NCBI RefSeq assembly: GCF_900696085.1
Contig: NZ_CAADFC020000018.1
Location: 21,165 to 85,164, forward strand
Origin: Bradyrhizobium ivorense
Lineage (GTDB): Bacteria > Pseudomonadota > Alphaproteobacteria > Rhizobiales > Xanthobacteraceae
Reading direction: 5' to 3'
Length of the DNA: 64,000 nt
Shown here: piece by piece, positions 54,211 through 63,494 of the stretch
Layout of the letters: each line of letters starts with the position of its first letter
Numbering within the stretch: position 1 is the first letter of the stretch
Notes under the pieces: model-generated
What the model was told of the DNA's origin: nothing
Database searches by the model: none
What the model saw: only the letters and a program-made list of their open reading frames with translations
Program-made: the position numbers and the translations under genes

Positions 54211-54260
54211 GACTTGAGTTCCTTGTGATGGGACCAAGCGCGGACGGGATCATCAAACAC

Positions 54261-54297
54261 AGAAAAGGCCCCGTCCGTCGCCGGCGGGGCCTTTTCT
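54261..54297 (-). terminator. Attenuator terminator hairpin of the ThrRS-like gene
   Basis: A perfect 13-bp stem AGAAAAGGCCCCG with its complement, an 11-nt loop and a CTTTT tail on the minus strand, 51 bp before the start codon and 20 bp after the leader-peptide stop. It could stop transcription in the absence of ribosome stalling. Confidence 0.85.
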
Positions 54298-54316
54298 GGG
54301 TGAAGGACGCTTGTCT

Positions 54317-54394
54317 CTAGCGCGCGCAACCAGCAGGCGATCCGCCGTAAGCGGTCGCGGTGGTGGTCGAAGCGGCTGAGCGAAGCATGTTCAT
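54317..54394 (-). CDS. Threonine-rich leader peptide (attenuator)
   Basis: A 25-codon reading frame, ATG at 54394 (second ATG at 54388), stop TAG at 54317. It includes STTTAT with four ACC threonine codons at 54353-54367. The density of a single Thr codon, followed by a terminator before a threonyl-tRNA synthetase gene, indicates a ribosome-stalling attenuator. Direct reading, confirmed codon by codon. Confidence 0.8.
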   Translation of the reverse strand: MNMLRSAASTTTATAYGGSPAGCAR

Positions 54395-54401
54395 GCGCCG
54401 T

Positions 54402-54430
54402 ATATGGCGGCAAAACGCTCAGACGTCAAC
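54402..54430 (-). promoter_or_regulatory. Promoter of the leader/ThrRS-like transcript
   Basis: On the minus strand GTTGAC, 17 bp, CCATAT; the alphaproteobacterial housekeeping consensus is CTTGAC-N17-CTATAT. The predicted start is at or next to the A of the leader-peptide ATG, so the leader would be leaderless, as in the Sinorhizobium trp leader. No RBS is visible before the leader peptide. Confidence 0.7.
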
Positions 54431-54480
54431 GCCCGGTTGTTCCCACTGCGCTACCGGTTCCAGTTTCCTCGAAACTCAGC

Positions 54481-54563
54481 CGTCATTGCGAGCGAAGCGA
54501 AGCAATCCATCGGCCCGCACGCGCGGATAGATTGCTTCGTCGCTGTCGCTCCTCGCAATGACG
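54481..54563. repeat. REP doublet (type A)
   Basis: CGTCATTGCGAGCGAAGCGA at the left end and an inverted copy ending CCTCGCAATGACG at the right, around AAGCAATCCATC / GATAGATTGCTT. It separates the ThrRS-like promoter from the DoxX gene. Confidence 0.85.
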
Positions 54564-54577
54564 ATGGAGAGCAGATC

Positions 54578-55030
54578 TTAAACGTCCCCATAGGCCGGCT
54601 CGTCGCGGCGCGGGCCGCGGCCGTAGCCGGCGATGACGAACAGGGCGCCGATCAGGGAGAGGTTCTTCAACGCATCCATCAGGGTCTGGTAGTTGCCGGG
54701 CGCCGGCTGATTCCAGAAATCGTGGAAGTAGAAGGTGGCAAAACAGACGAAGATGATCAGCAGGATGGCGAAGAACCGCGTCAGCACGTTCACCGCGATC
54801 ATCAGGCCGGCGATGATCTCGAAGGCGCCGATCGCAATCGCCAGCAGCTGCATGAACGGCATGCCGACGAAGCTTTCGATCTGCTGGGTATAGGGCGCGA
54901 CGACGGCCGGAATGGTCACCTTGGCCGCGAGCAGGCCCGCGGTCGCCTGGATGCCGAACAGCTTGTAGGCCCCCGAATAGAGGAACAGCACGGCAAACAG
55001 GATTCGCCCGAAGGTGATGAACGCTGGCAT
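54578..55030 (-). CDS. DoxX family membrane protein
   Basis: A 150-residue four-helix membrane protein: FGRILFAVLFLYSGAYKLFGI, then GAFEIIAGLMIAVNVLTRF and FATFYFHDFW. The family acts in thiosulfate:quinone oxidation or as redox membrane proteins. Monocistronic, downstream of malic enzyme on the same strand with a 100-bp gap. Confidence 0.9.
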   Translation of the reverse strand: MPAFITFGRILFAVLFLYSGAYKLFGIQATAGLLAAKVTIPAVVAPYTQQIESFVGMPFMQLLAIAIGAFEIIAGLMIAVNVLTRFFAILLIIFVCFATFYFHDFWNQPAPGNYQTLMDALKNLSLIGALFVIAGYGRGPRRDEPAYGDV

Positions 55031-55130
55031 GGGTCGGCCTCACTGGGTGGCAGAAATCGGACGAAGCAGGCACAGCGATTATGGTCGCTCCGCCTGCTTC
55101 GATCAAATCGAATGCGTCCGGCCTCTCCGC

Positions 55131-57440
55131 TCAGCCGAACAGCGTCGGCTGGGCGCGACCCGCCCGCTCCTGGGCCTCGACCGCGGCAACCGCGGTCATG
55201 TTGAGGATGCCGCGCGCCGTCACCGACGGCGTGAGAATGTGCGCCGGACGCGCCGGTCCGATCAGGATCGGCCCGACCGGCAGCGCATCGGCCAGCGACT
55301 TGATCATCTGGTAGGCAATGTTGGCGGCATCGAGGTTCGGCATGATCAGTACGTTGGCCTCACCCTCCAGCCGCGATTGCGGCAACACCAGCCGGCGCGC
55401 GACCGCCGACAGCGCGGTGTCGCCCTGCATCTCGCCGTCGGCCTCGATCTCCGGATGCCGCTCCTTCAGGAGCTGGGTGGCCCGGCGCATCTTGCGCGAG
55501 GAGTCGGTATCATAGCTGCCGAAGTCGGAGTGTGACACGAAGGCGATCCGCGGCTTGAAGGCGAAACGCTGGACGTGGATCGCCGCCAGCGACGCCACCT
55601 CGGCAAGCTCCTCCGCGCTCGGGTTCGGCCGCACCTGGGTGTCGGCCAGGAAATGCGCGCCCTTGGTGGTGATCATCAGCGACAACGCGGCGTAGTCGGA
55701 GATCCCCGGCAGGAAGCCGATGATCTCGCGCACGTGCCGCAGATGGCTCATGTAGCGGCCCTCGACGCCGCACAGCATCGCGTCGGCCTCGCCGCGCGAC
55801 ACCGCGAGCGCCGCGATCACAGTGTTGTTGGTGCGGACCACGGTCCGTGCCGCCTCGGGCGTCACGCCGCGGCGGCCGGCGACGTCGATATAGGACTGCA
55901 CATAGGAGCGGTAGCGTGGATCGTCCTCGGGGTTGACCAGGTCGAAATCGCGCCCGGCCTTGATCGACAGCCCGAAGCGCTTGATCCGGGTCTCGACCAC
56001 CGTGGGGCGGCCCACGAGAATCGGCCGCGCCAGCTTCTCCTCCAGCACCACCTGAGTGGCGCGCAGCACGCGCTCGTCCTCGCCCTCGGCGTAGATCACC
56101 CGCACCGGCTGGGTCTTGGCCTTGGCGAACACCGGCTTCATGGTGAGGCCGGAGCGGAACGCGAAGCGCTCGAGGTTGGCGGCATATTCGTCGAAATTGC
56201 CGATCGGCCGGGTCGCGACGCCCGACTCCATCGCGGCCCTGGCCACCGCCGGCGCAATGCGCAGGATCAGCCGCGGATCGAACGGGCTCGGGATCAGCGA
56301 GCCCGGGCCGAACCCTTGCGTCTCGCCGGTCTCGAAGCCGTGGGCCACCGCGTCCGACGGCGGGTCGCGCGCGAGCTGCGCGATCGCGTCCACTGCGGCG
56401 TGCTTCATCGCCTCGTTGATCGCGGTGGCGCCGACGTCGAGCGCGCCGCGGAAGATGAACGGGAAGCACAGCACGTTGTTGACCTGGTTCGGGAAGTCCG
56501 ACCGCCCGGTGCAGATCATCGCGTCGGGCCGCGCCTGGCGCGCCTCATCCGGCATGATCTCCGGCACCGGATTGGCGAGCGCCATCACCAGCGGCTGGTC
56601 GGCCATCTGCTTGACCATCTCGGCCTTCAGCACGCCCGGCGCCGACAGGCCGATGAAGATGTCCGCGCCCGGGATGACGTCGCCGAGCACGCGCGCGTCG
56701 GTCTTCTGGGTATAGACCGCCTTCCAGCGATCCATCGTGGTGTTGCGGCCGTCATAGACCACGCCGTCGATATCGCAGACCCAGATGTTCTTGCGCTGCG
56801 CGCCCATCGAGACCAGCAGATTGAGGGTCGCGATCGCCGCAGCCCCGGCGCCGGAGCAGACGATCTTCACCTCGGCCAGCTTCTTGCCGTTGAGCAGCAG
56901 CCCGTTGACGATCGCAGCCGCAACGATGATCGCGGTGCCATGCTGGTCGTCATGGAAGACCGGGATCTTCATGCGCTCCTTGAGCTGGGCCTCGATCTCG
57001 AAGCATTCCGGACCGCGGATGTCCTCCAGATTGATGCCGCCGAAGGTCGGCTCCAGCGCCGCCACCGTCTCGACCACGCGCTCGATGGTGTCGGCCTTGA
57101 TCTCGATGTCGAACACATCGATGCCGGCGAACTTCTTGAACAGCACCGCCTTGCCTTCCATCACCGGCTTGGAGGCCAGCGGGCCGATATTGCCGAGCCC
57201 GAGCACCGCGGTGCCGTTGGAGACCACCGCCACCAGGTTGGAGCGGGCGGTCAGCGAGGCCGCCTCGGCCGGGTTCTTGGCGATCTCGGTGCAGGCGGCG
57301 GCGACGCCGGGCGAATAGGCCAGCGCGAGGTCGCGCTGGTTGGCGAGCGGCTTGATCGCCTGGATCTCGAGTTTGCCCGGCCGCGGCAGCCGGTGATAGG
57401 CGAGCGCCGCATTGTGGAGTTCTTCAGACGATGACGACAT
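55131..57440 (-). CDS. Malic enzyme with C-terminal phosphotransacetylase-like domain
   Basis: A 769-residue MaeB-type enzyme. The malic part has LALAYSPGVAAACTEIAKNP, VFHDDQHGTAI and SGAGAAAIATLNLL; the phosphate acetyltransferase-like domain starts near residue 435 (VRVIYAEGEDERVLRATQVVLEEKLARPILVGRP). It converts malate to pyruvate and CO2 with NAD(P)+. In rhizobia such enzymes support bacteroid C4-acid use. Whether it is the NAD or NADP form cannot be told. The ATG at 57440 is preceded by GGGAG. Confidence 0.95.
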   Translation of the reverse strand: MSSSSEELHNAALAYHRLPRPGKLEIQAIKPLANQRDLALAYSPGVAAACTEIAKNPAEAASLTARSNLVAVVSNGTAVLGLGNIGPLASKPVMEGKAVLFKKFAGIDVFDIEIKADTIERVVETVAALEPTFGGINLEDIRGPECFEIEAQLKERMKIPVFHDDQHGTAIIVAAAIVNGLLLNGKKLAEVKIVCSGAGAAAIATLNLLVSMGAQRKNIWVCDIDGVVYDGRNTTMDRWKAVYTQKTDARVLGDVIPGADIFIGLSAPGVLKAEMVKQMADQPLVMALANPVPEIMPDEARQARPDAMICTGRSDFPNQVNNVLCFPFIFRGALDVGATAINEAMKHAAVDAIAQLARDPPSDAVAHGFETGETQGFGPGSLIPSPFDPRLILRIAPAVARAAMESGVATRPIGNFDEYAANLERFAFRSGLTMKPVFAKAKTQPVRVIYAEGEDERVLRATQVVLEEKLARPILVGRPTVVETRIKRFGLSIKAGRDFDLVNPEDDPRYRSYVQSYIDVAGRRGVTPEAARTVVRTNNTVIAALAVSRGEADAMLCGVEGRYMSHLRHVREIIGFLPGISDYAALSLMITTKGAHFLADTQVRPNPSAEELAEVASLAAIHVQRFAFKPRIAFVSHSDFGSYDTDSSRKMRRATQLLKERHPEIEADGEMQGDTALSAVARRLVLPQSRLEGEANVLIMPNLDAANIAYQMIKSLADALPVGPILIGPARPAHILTPSVTARGILNMTAVAAVEAQERAGRAQPTLFG

Positions 57441-57671
57441 GCGTGCTCCCCGCGTTTCCAACCCGATTGTCTTTTTTGTATGCTAAATCCAAGCGATAGT
57501 CAGTTGTCCGGCAGATCGAACCGGATGTGAAGCACGCCCGGCCGCTTGGATGCAACATCCGATCACACCCCCGTCAACAGGCCCGGGCCGGGCGCAGGCC
57601 GACGCTGCCGTTTCCGAGTCACCCACCGAAGATTGGCAAATTTTTTCTCTTGATGCGCCGGAGTTGACCGA

Positions 57672-59651
57672 ATGAAGAAAATCCTGCTCGGCCTGCTCGT
57701 CATTGTGATTGTGGCCGCCGGCCTGTTCGGCTTCGACCGCTACACGCAGCATCGGGCGACCGCCGGCGTCGAGGCAGTGTTCGAGCAGGTTCGCGCACAG
57801 GGCGGCAAGGCGAGCCATGGCCCTGTCTCGTTCGACGTGCTCAAGCGCAGCCTGACCATCACCGATATGAGCCTGGAGACCGCGACGCAGCCGCCGATCA
57901 TCGTCAAGGCGGCCAACGTCGTGGCCCACGGCGTCAGGCAGTCGGATGCAGCACGGTTCTCGGCGCAAAGCATCGACGTCAACGACATCGAGGTGAGCGC
58001 GGCGACCGAGGGCAAGCAGCCCTTCAAGATCGCCTACAAGGCGCCGCTGGTTACGTTGAAGGACTATTCCGGCCTGGCCGGCGCGCCGCGGCCGCCGGCT
58101 TCGTCATCCCTGTTCGATCTGTACCGGTTCGGCCTCGACCAGCTCGCCGCCATCAGCGCCGCCTCGATCACCATCCCCGATATGACCGGAACGGTCCAGG
58201 TCACCCCAGCCTTCGGCGACGGCGCGGCAGGCGAGTTCAGCTACTCGGGCCTTGCCTTCGAGAACATCAAGGACGGCAAGATCAGCTCCAGCAAGATCAG
58301 CAAGGTTGCCTTCACATTCAACCCGCAGGCGGCCGGCAAGCCGGTCAAGGTCACCGGCAGTCTTGCCGACCTCGTCGCTGACGACATCGATGTCGGTGCG
58401 ATGGCCGCAGCCTTCGATCCCCCCAAGGCCGATGACGACCGGGAATACCGGGTGTATCGGCACGTCGCGGCCGGTCCCTACGTCATCACCTCATCGCAAG
58501 GCGTGAACATGCGGTTCGACGGCATCACCATGGATGACGTCGCGCTGCGGCCGTCACGGATGCAATTGCCGAAGCTGATGGCGGTGATGACGCCCTCCGG
58601 TGGCGCACCGCCGACCGCGGCGCAGGCGCGCGAGATGATGGAACGGGTGGCGGCGCTCTATGACGGCATCCGGATCGGCAATTACGAGATGCGCGGGCTC
58701 TCGATCGAGACGCCGCAGGGTCCAATGAAGCTCGCCTCGACGCGGCTCGATTTCGTCAACGGCAAGATCGGCGAATTTGCCATCGAGGGTTTTGACGGCC
58801 GCGGGCCGCAGGGGCCGATCAAGTTCGGCCGCTTCGCGCTGAAATCCGTCGACGTTGCCAATCTGATGCGACTGACGGCGCAGTTTGCGCCGCAGAAGGC
58901 GGTCCCCGAGCAGGCGCTCGCGCTGCTGCCGCTGATCGAAGGTGCGGAGGTCAAGGGACTTGTCGCGCCCTACAAGGCCACCGGCAAGCCGGTCAACATC
59001 GACGTGCTCAGCCTGGACTGGGGCCAGTTCGTCGGATCGATCCCGAGCAAGCTGCGGCTGGTCGCCAAACTGTCCGGGCCGCTCGACCGCACCGACTCGG
59101 CGCAGCAGCAGCTCGTCGCCGCCGGGATCGACCGGATGACCATCGATGCCGATCTCGGCGCTGTCTGGACCGAGGCGTCGCGCGCCTTCGCGCTCGAGCC
59201 GGTGAAGCTCGACCTCGGTGGGCTGTTGAATGCTTCGGCCCGCGCCTCGCTCGGCAACGTGCCGCGGGAAGCGTTCGCGCTCAGCCCGCAGTCGATCGCC
59301 GCGGCAAGCCAGATCGAGGCCGGCCCGATCGAGCTCACGCTGCGCGATCTCGGCAGCGTCGATCTTGCGGTCGGCGCCTATGCGCGCAGCCATGACGTCG
59401 GCCGCGACGAGGCGCGGCGCGCCATGCTCGATGCCATCAAGGCGCAGAGCGAAGCGGTCAGTGGATCGAACCCGGAGGCCACCGCCCTGTTCGCGGCCAT
59501 CAGCCGCTTCGTCGAGACGCCGGGCCAGACCCTGGTCATCAAGCTGACCCCGCGCGCCAAGGCGCCGGTGCAGCAGCTGATCGAGCTGGTCAGGATCGAT
59601 CTGCAGTCGGCGCTGGCGCAATTCAAGATCGAGGCGTCGACGGGGCTATGA
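57672..59651 (+). CDS. Large membrane-anchored protein of unknown function
   Basis: A 659-residue protein with an N-terminal membrane helix (ILLGLLVIVIVAAGLFGF) and a long periplasmic part of beta-rich repeats (e.g. YRVYRHVAAGPYVITSSQGVNMRFDGITMDD). It has no cysteine and no catalytic motif that I can see. It might resemble AsmA-like or YdgA-like proteins, but I cannot assign it. ATG at 57672. Confidence 0.7.
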   Translation: MKKILLGLLVIVIVAAGLFGFDRYTQHRATAGVEAVFEQVRAQGGKASHGPVSFDVLKRSLTITDMSLETATQPPIIVKAANVVAHGVRQSDAARFSAQSIDVNDIEVSAATEGKQPFKIAYKAPLVTLKDYSGLAGAPRPPASSSLFDLYRFGLDQLAAISAASITIPDMTGTVQVTPAFGDGAAGEFSYSGLAFENIKDGKISSSKISKVAFTFNPQAAGKPVKVTGSLADLVADDIDVGAMAAAFDPPKADDDREYRVYRHVAAGPYVITSSQGVNMRFDGITMDDVALRPSRMQLPKLMAVMTPSGGAPPTAAQAREMMERVAALYDGIRIGNYEMRGLSIETPQGPMKLASTRLDFVNGKIGEFAIEGFDGRGPQGPIKFGRFALKSVDVANLMRLTAQFAPQKAVPEQALALLPLIEGAEVKGLVAPYKATGKPVNIDVLSLDWGQFVGSIPSKLRLVAKLSGPLDRTDSAQQQLVAAGIDRMTIDADLGAVWTEASRAFALEPVKLDLGGLLNASARASLGNVPREAFALSPQSIAAASQIEAGPIELTLRDLGSVDLAVGAYARSHDVGRDEARRAMLDAIKAQSEAVSGSNPEATALFAAISRFVETPGQTLVIKLTPRAKAPVQQLIELVRIDLQSALAQFKIEASTGL

Positions 59652-59658
59652 CGCTCCC

Positions 59659-59745
59659 GTAGCCCGGATGCAGCGCAGCGCAATCCGGGAACGGTGCCGC
59701 CGCGGAGAGACTGCCCCGGATTGCGCTTCGCTGCATCCGGGCTAC
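59659..59745. repeat. REP doublet (type B)
   Basis: Two inverted copies: GTAGCCCGGATGCAGCGCAG (59659-59678) and a reversed copy ending CGCTGCATCCGGGCTAC (59729-59745). Same family as at 9152 and 48876. Confidence 0.85.
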
Positions 59746-59786
59746 GGACTTCCGCAAAATTGTTGCCAGATGGACTCGCGGGGGCT

Positions 59787-59851
59787 CCCCCTCACCCGGA
59801 TCGCATCTTGCGATGCGTTCCGACCTCTCCCCGCAAGCGGGGCGAGGTGAC
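59787..59851. repeat. Dispersed double-palindrome repeat downstream of aspS
   Basis: Two small palindromes: GATCGCATCTTGCGATGCG and CCTCTCCCCGCAAGCGGGGCG, flanked by CCTCACC and GAGGTGA. It may also act as the aspS terminator. No other copy seen in the window. Confidence 0.6.
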
Positions 59852-59854
59852 GTC

Positions 59855-61636
59855 TCAGCCCTTCGCCGGCAAGTTCGTCCTGATGTGCAGCTCCTTGAGC
59901 TGCTTCGGGGTCGCTTCCGACGGCGCGCCCATCAGCAAATCCATGGCCTGCTGGTTCATCGGGAACAGCGAGATCTCGCGCAGGTTCGTAGTGCCGCACA
60001 GCAGCATCACGATGCGGTCGAGGCCGGCCGCCATGCCGCCATGCGGCGGCGCGCCGTACTGGAACGCGCGGTACATGCCGCCGAAGCGGTCGATGACCTC
60101 CTGCTCGCCATAGCCCGCGATCTCGAACGCCTTCACCATCGCTTCCGGCTTGTGGTTGCGGATGCCGCCGGAGGCGATCTCGTAGCCGTTGCAGGCGATG
60201 TCGTACTGGAACGCTTTGATGGTCAGCGGGTCCTGCGACTTGAGCGCATCGAGGCCGCCCTGCGGCATCGAGAACGGGTTGTGCGAGAAGTCGACCTTCT
60301 TGTTCTCCTCGTCATACTCGTACATCGGGAAGTCGACGATCCAGGCCAGCTCGAAGCGGTCCTTGTCGATCTGGTTCAGCTCCTCGCCGAGCTTGGTGCG
60401 TGCAAGCCCCGCGAACTTCCAGAATTTTTCAGGATCGCCGGCGACGAAGAAGGCCGCATCGCCTTCCTTCAGGCCGAGCTGGTCGCGGATCGCAGCCGTG
60501 CGCTCCGGGCCAATGTTGTTGGCAAGCGGACCCGCGCCCTCGCCGCCCTCGCGCCACATGATGTAGCCGAGGCCGGGCTGACCCTCGCCTTGCGCCCACG
60601 AGTTCATGCGATCGCAGAACGCACGCGAGCCACCGCCGGTGCCGGGGATCGCCCAGACCTGGTTCTTCGGGTCCTCGAGCATCCGCGCGAACACCTTGAA
60701 ACCGGAGCCGCGGAAATGTTCCGAGACTTCCTGCATCACGATCTTGTTGCGCAGGTCCGGCTTGTCGGAGCCGTACTTCCGCACCGCCTCGGCGAACGGG
60801 ATCCGCGGCCAGTTCTTCGTGACCGGCTTGCCCTTCGCGAAGTCCTCGAACACGCCGGTGATCACCGGCTCCATCGCCGCGAACACGTCGTCTTGGGTCA
60901 CAAAACTCATCTCGACGTCGAGCTGATAAAACTCGCCCGGCAGGCGGTCGGCGCGCGGGTCCTCGTCGCGGAAGCATGGCGCGATCTGGAAGTAGCGGTC
61001 GAAGCCCGACATCATCAGCAGCTGCTTGTACTGCTGCGGCGCCTGCGGCAGCGCGTAGAATTTTCCCGGATGGATGCGCGAGGGCACCAAAAAGTCCCGC
61101 GCCCCCTCCGGCGAGGACGCCGTCAGGATCGGGGTCTGGAATTCGAAGAAGCCCTGCTCCTTCATCCGCTTGCGCATGGAATCGACGATCGCGCCGCGGG
61201 TCATGATGTTCTGGTGCAGCTTCTCGCGACGGAGGTCGAGGAAGCGGTACTTCAGCCTGATGTCTTCAGGATATTCCTGCTCGCCGAACACCGGCAGCGG
61301 CAGCTCGGCCGCCGGGCCCAGCACCTCGATCTCCTTGATGTAGACCTCGACCATGCCGGTCGGCAGTTCGGGATTGTCGGTGCCGGCGGGGCGGCGGCGC
61401 ACCTTGCCGTCGATCCGCACCACCCACTCCGAGCGGAACTTCTCGACCTCGGCGAACGCCGGCGAGTCCGGGTCGGCCACGCACTGGGTGATGCCGTAAT
61501 GGTCGCGCAAATCGACGAACAGCACGCCGCCATGGTCGCGGACCCGGTGCACCCAGCCTGAGAGGCGGGCCGTCTGGTCGATATCGCTCTCTCGGAGCGC
61601 GCCGCATGTATGTGACCGGTAGCGATGCATAGTCAT
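59855..61636 (-). CDS. aspS: Aspartyl-tRNA synthetase (likely Asp/Asn non-discriminating)
   Basis: A 593-residue class II synthetase with the OB anticodon domain (ARLSGWVHRVRDHGGVLFVDLRDHYG), motif 2 (FQIAPCFRDEDPRADR) and motif 3 (GGMAAGLDRIVMLLCG), with the GAD insertion of bacterial AspRS. Start at 61636 or the ATG two codons later (MHRY). Divergent from selO. Confidence 0.97.
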   Translation of the reverse strand: MTMHRYRSHTCGALRESDIDQTARLSGWVHRVRDHGGVLFVDLRDHYGITQCVADPDSPAFAEVEKFRSEWVVRIDGKVRRRPAGTDNPELPTGMVEVYIKEIEVLGPAAELPLPVFGEQEYPEDIRLKYRFLDLRREKLHQNIMTRGAIVDSMRKRMKEQGFFEFQTPILTASSPEGARDFLVPSRIHPGKFYALPQAPQQYKQLLMMSGFDRYFQIAPCFRDEDPRADRLPGEFYQLDVEMSFVTQDDVFAAMEPVITGVFEDFAKGKPVTKNWPRIPFAEAVRKYGSDKPDLRNKIVMQEVSEHFRGSGFKVFARMLEDPKNQVWAIPGTGGGSRAFCDRMNSWAQGEGQPGLGYIMWREGGEGAGPLANNIGPERTAAIRDQLGLKEGDAAFFVAGDPEKFWKFAGLARTKLGEELNQIDKDRFELAWIVDFPMYEYDEENKKVDFSHNPFSMPQGGLDALKSQDPLTIKAFQYDIACNGYEIASGGIRNHKPEAMVKAFEIAGYGEQEVIDRFGGMYRAFQYGAPPHGGMAAGLDRIVMLLCGTTNLREISLFPMNQQAMDLLMGAPSEATPKQLKELHIRTNLPAKG

Positions 61637-61818
61637 CCCAAAATCGATGTCGGAGGAGAATCGCGGTAGGAAATTTCCTATCCGAAGGCGCTGGGTTTAC
61701 CCGAGCCCGCCCGGGGCGGCAACCAAGGGAACGCCCGGTTTTGGCCCGAAACCGCACAATTTGCGGCGATCCGGCACCAATCGTTTGCCTATTCGCCCCA
61801 CCGGCCTATCTTCAGCAC

Positions 61819-63291
61819 ATGACCATCCATTTCCCGTTCCAGAACACCTATTCGGCGCTGCCGGCGAACTTTTTCGCCCGCGTCGCGCCGACCCCGGTGG
61901 CCGCGCCCCGGCTGATCAAGCTGAACCGGCCGCTGGCGGTCCAGCTCGGGCTCGAGCCCGACCTGCTGTCGACGCCCGAGGGCGCCGAAATCCTCGCCGG
62001 AAAACGGCTGCCCGACGGCGCCGACCCGATCGCGATGGCCTATGCCGGCCACCAGTTCGGCCATTTTGTTCCGCAGCTCGGCGACGGCCGCGCCATCCTG
62101 CTCGGCGAGGTCATCGACAGGGACGGCGTCCGCCGCGACATCCAGCTCAAGGGAAGCGGCCCGACCCCGTTCTCCCGCCGCGGCGACGGCCGCGCCGCGC
62201 TCGGTCCGGTGCTGCGCGAATACATCGTCAGCGAGGCGATGCACGCGATGGGCATCCCGACCACGCGCTCGCTCGCCGCCGTCGTCACCGGCGAGGCCGT
62301 GATGCGCGAGACCGCGCTGCCCGGCGCGGTGCTGACCCGGATCGCCGCGAGCCACATCCGCGTCGGCACCTTCCAGTTCTTCGCCGCCCGCGGCGACACC
62401 GATGGCGTCCGAGCGCTGGCCGACCACGTCATCGCGAGGCACTATCCCGAGCTGAAGGCCGCCGATCAGCCCTACCACGCGCTGCTCGCCGCCGTCGTGG
62501 CGCGGCAGGCCGCGCTGATCGCGCGCTGGCTGCTGGTCGGCTTCATCCACGGCGTCATGAACACCGACAACACCTCGATCTCGGGCGAGACCATCGATTA
62601 CGGCCCCTGCGCCTTCCTCGATGCCTACAACCCGGGCCAGGTGTTTTCCTCGATCGACGAGATGGGCCGCTACGCCTACGCCAACCAGCCGCGCATCGGC
62701 CTGTGGAATCTGACCCGGCTCGCCGAATGCCTGCTGCCGCTGTATTCCGACGATCAGGAGAAGGCGATCGAACAGGCGCAAACCATCCTCGGCGAATTCC
62801 CGGAAAAATTCACCACGGCCTACATTGCCGGCCTGCGCGCAAAAGTCGGCCTGTTCACCGCGCGCGACGGCGACGAGGCGCTGATCCAGGACCTGCTCGA
62901 TGCGATGGCGAAAAATGCCGCCGACTTCACGCTGACCTTCCGCCATCTCGGCAACGCCGCGGCCGACGATGCCGCCGACGTCCGCGCGCAGTTCACCGAT
63001 CCTGCCGCGTTCGACGAATGGGCCGCCCGCTGGCGCGAGCGCCTCGCGCTGGAGCCGCAGTCGCCCGCCGAGCGCAAGGCCGCGATGCATGCCGTCAACC
63101 CGGCCTTCATCCCGCGCAACCACCGCATCGAGGCGGTGATTGCGGCGGCCGTCAACAATGACGACTACGCGCCGTTCGAGGAACTGCTGACGGTTTTGGC
63201 AAAACCATTCGAGGACCAGCCGCACTACGCGGCCTACACCGAGCCGCCGCTGCCCGAGCAGCGCGTGACGCAGACCTTCTGCGGGACGTGA
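61819..63291 (+). CDS. selO: SelO/YdiU family protein AMPylase
   Basis: A 490-residue pseudokinase-fold AMPylator. YAGHQFGHFVPQLGDGRAI, LKGSGPTPFSRRGDGRA and HGVMNTDNTSISGETIDYGPCAFLD are the family motifs; the last holds the active-site Asp/Asn. It ends TFCGT, with the redox cysteine near the C-terminus that is Sec in animals. SelO transfers AMP from ATP to Ser/Thr/Tyr residues in redox proteins. ATG at 61819. Confidence 0.95.
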   Translation: MTIHFPFQNTYSALPANFFARVAPTPVAAPRLIKLNRPLAVQLGLEPDLLSTPEGAEILAGKRLPDGADPIAMAYAGHQFGHFVPQLGDGRAILLGEVIDRDGVRRDIQLKGSGPTPFSRRGDGRAALGPVLREYIVSEAMHAMGIPTTRSLAAVVTGEAVMRETALPGAVLTRIAASHIRVGTFQFFAARGDTDGVRALADHVIARHYPELKAADQPYHALLAAVVARQAALIARWLLVGFIHGVMNTDNTSISGETIDYGPCAFLDAYNPGQVFSSIDEMGRYAYANQPRIGLWNLTRLAECLLPLYSDDQEKAIEQAQTILGEFPEKFTTAYIAGLRAKVGLFTARDGDEALIQDLLDAMAKNAADFTLTFRHLGNAAADDAADVRAQFTDPAAFDEWAARWRERLALEPQSPAERKAAMHAVNPAFIPRNHRIEAVIAAAVNNDDYAPFEELLTVLAKPFEDQPHYAAYTEPPLPEQRVTQTFCGT

Positions 63292-63303
63292 GGCCGCTCC
63301 CCA

Positions 63304-63420
63304 CCGTCATTGCTGTCGAGCCAACGGGTCGGCCCGAAGGGCCGCCCGATGACAGGCTCCGCGAAGCAATCCATATCTCAGCTCGGGGATCAATGGATTG
63401 CTTCGCTTCGCTCGCAAAGA
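63304..63420. repeat. REP-like (type A) repeat next to the second IS110
   Basis: A diverged type A element: CGTCATTGCTGTCGAGCC at the left, GAAGCAATCCATAT in the middle and CAATGGATTGCTTCGCTTCG near the right end; the expected end CAATGACGG is changed to CAAAGATGG. Confidence 0.7.
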
Positions 63421-63426
63421 TGGGGT

Positions 63427-63494
63427 GGACGGCCCCCAACGGCATCAGTGTGCCAGACTGGTGATGTTGATTCGACCAGACAAGGGGACCGTCC
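63427..63494 (+). promoter_or_regulatory. Leader of the second IS110 transposase with an 11-bp inverted repeat
   Basis: GGACGGCCCCC (63427-63437) and GGGGACCGTCC (63484-63494) form a stem with one wobble, just before the ATG at 63495. The GGGGA in the right arm would be the RBS. Confidence 0.6.

Noticed and set aside
54210..54430. T-box riboswitch in front of the ThrRS-like gene
   Set aside because: No T-box consensus is found and T-boxes are rare in this group; the leader peptide explains the structure.
55575..57434. A 619-codon open frame on the strand opposite malic enzyme
   Set aside because: It is the shadow of a high-GC gene; the protein is Arg/His/Asp-rich with no motif, while the opposite frame is a full malic enzyme.
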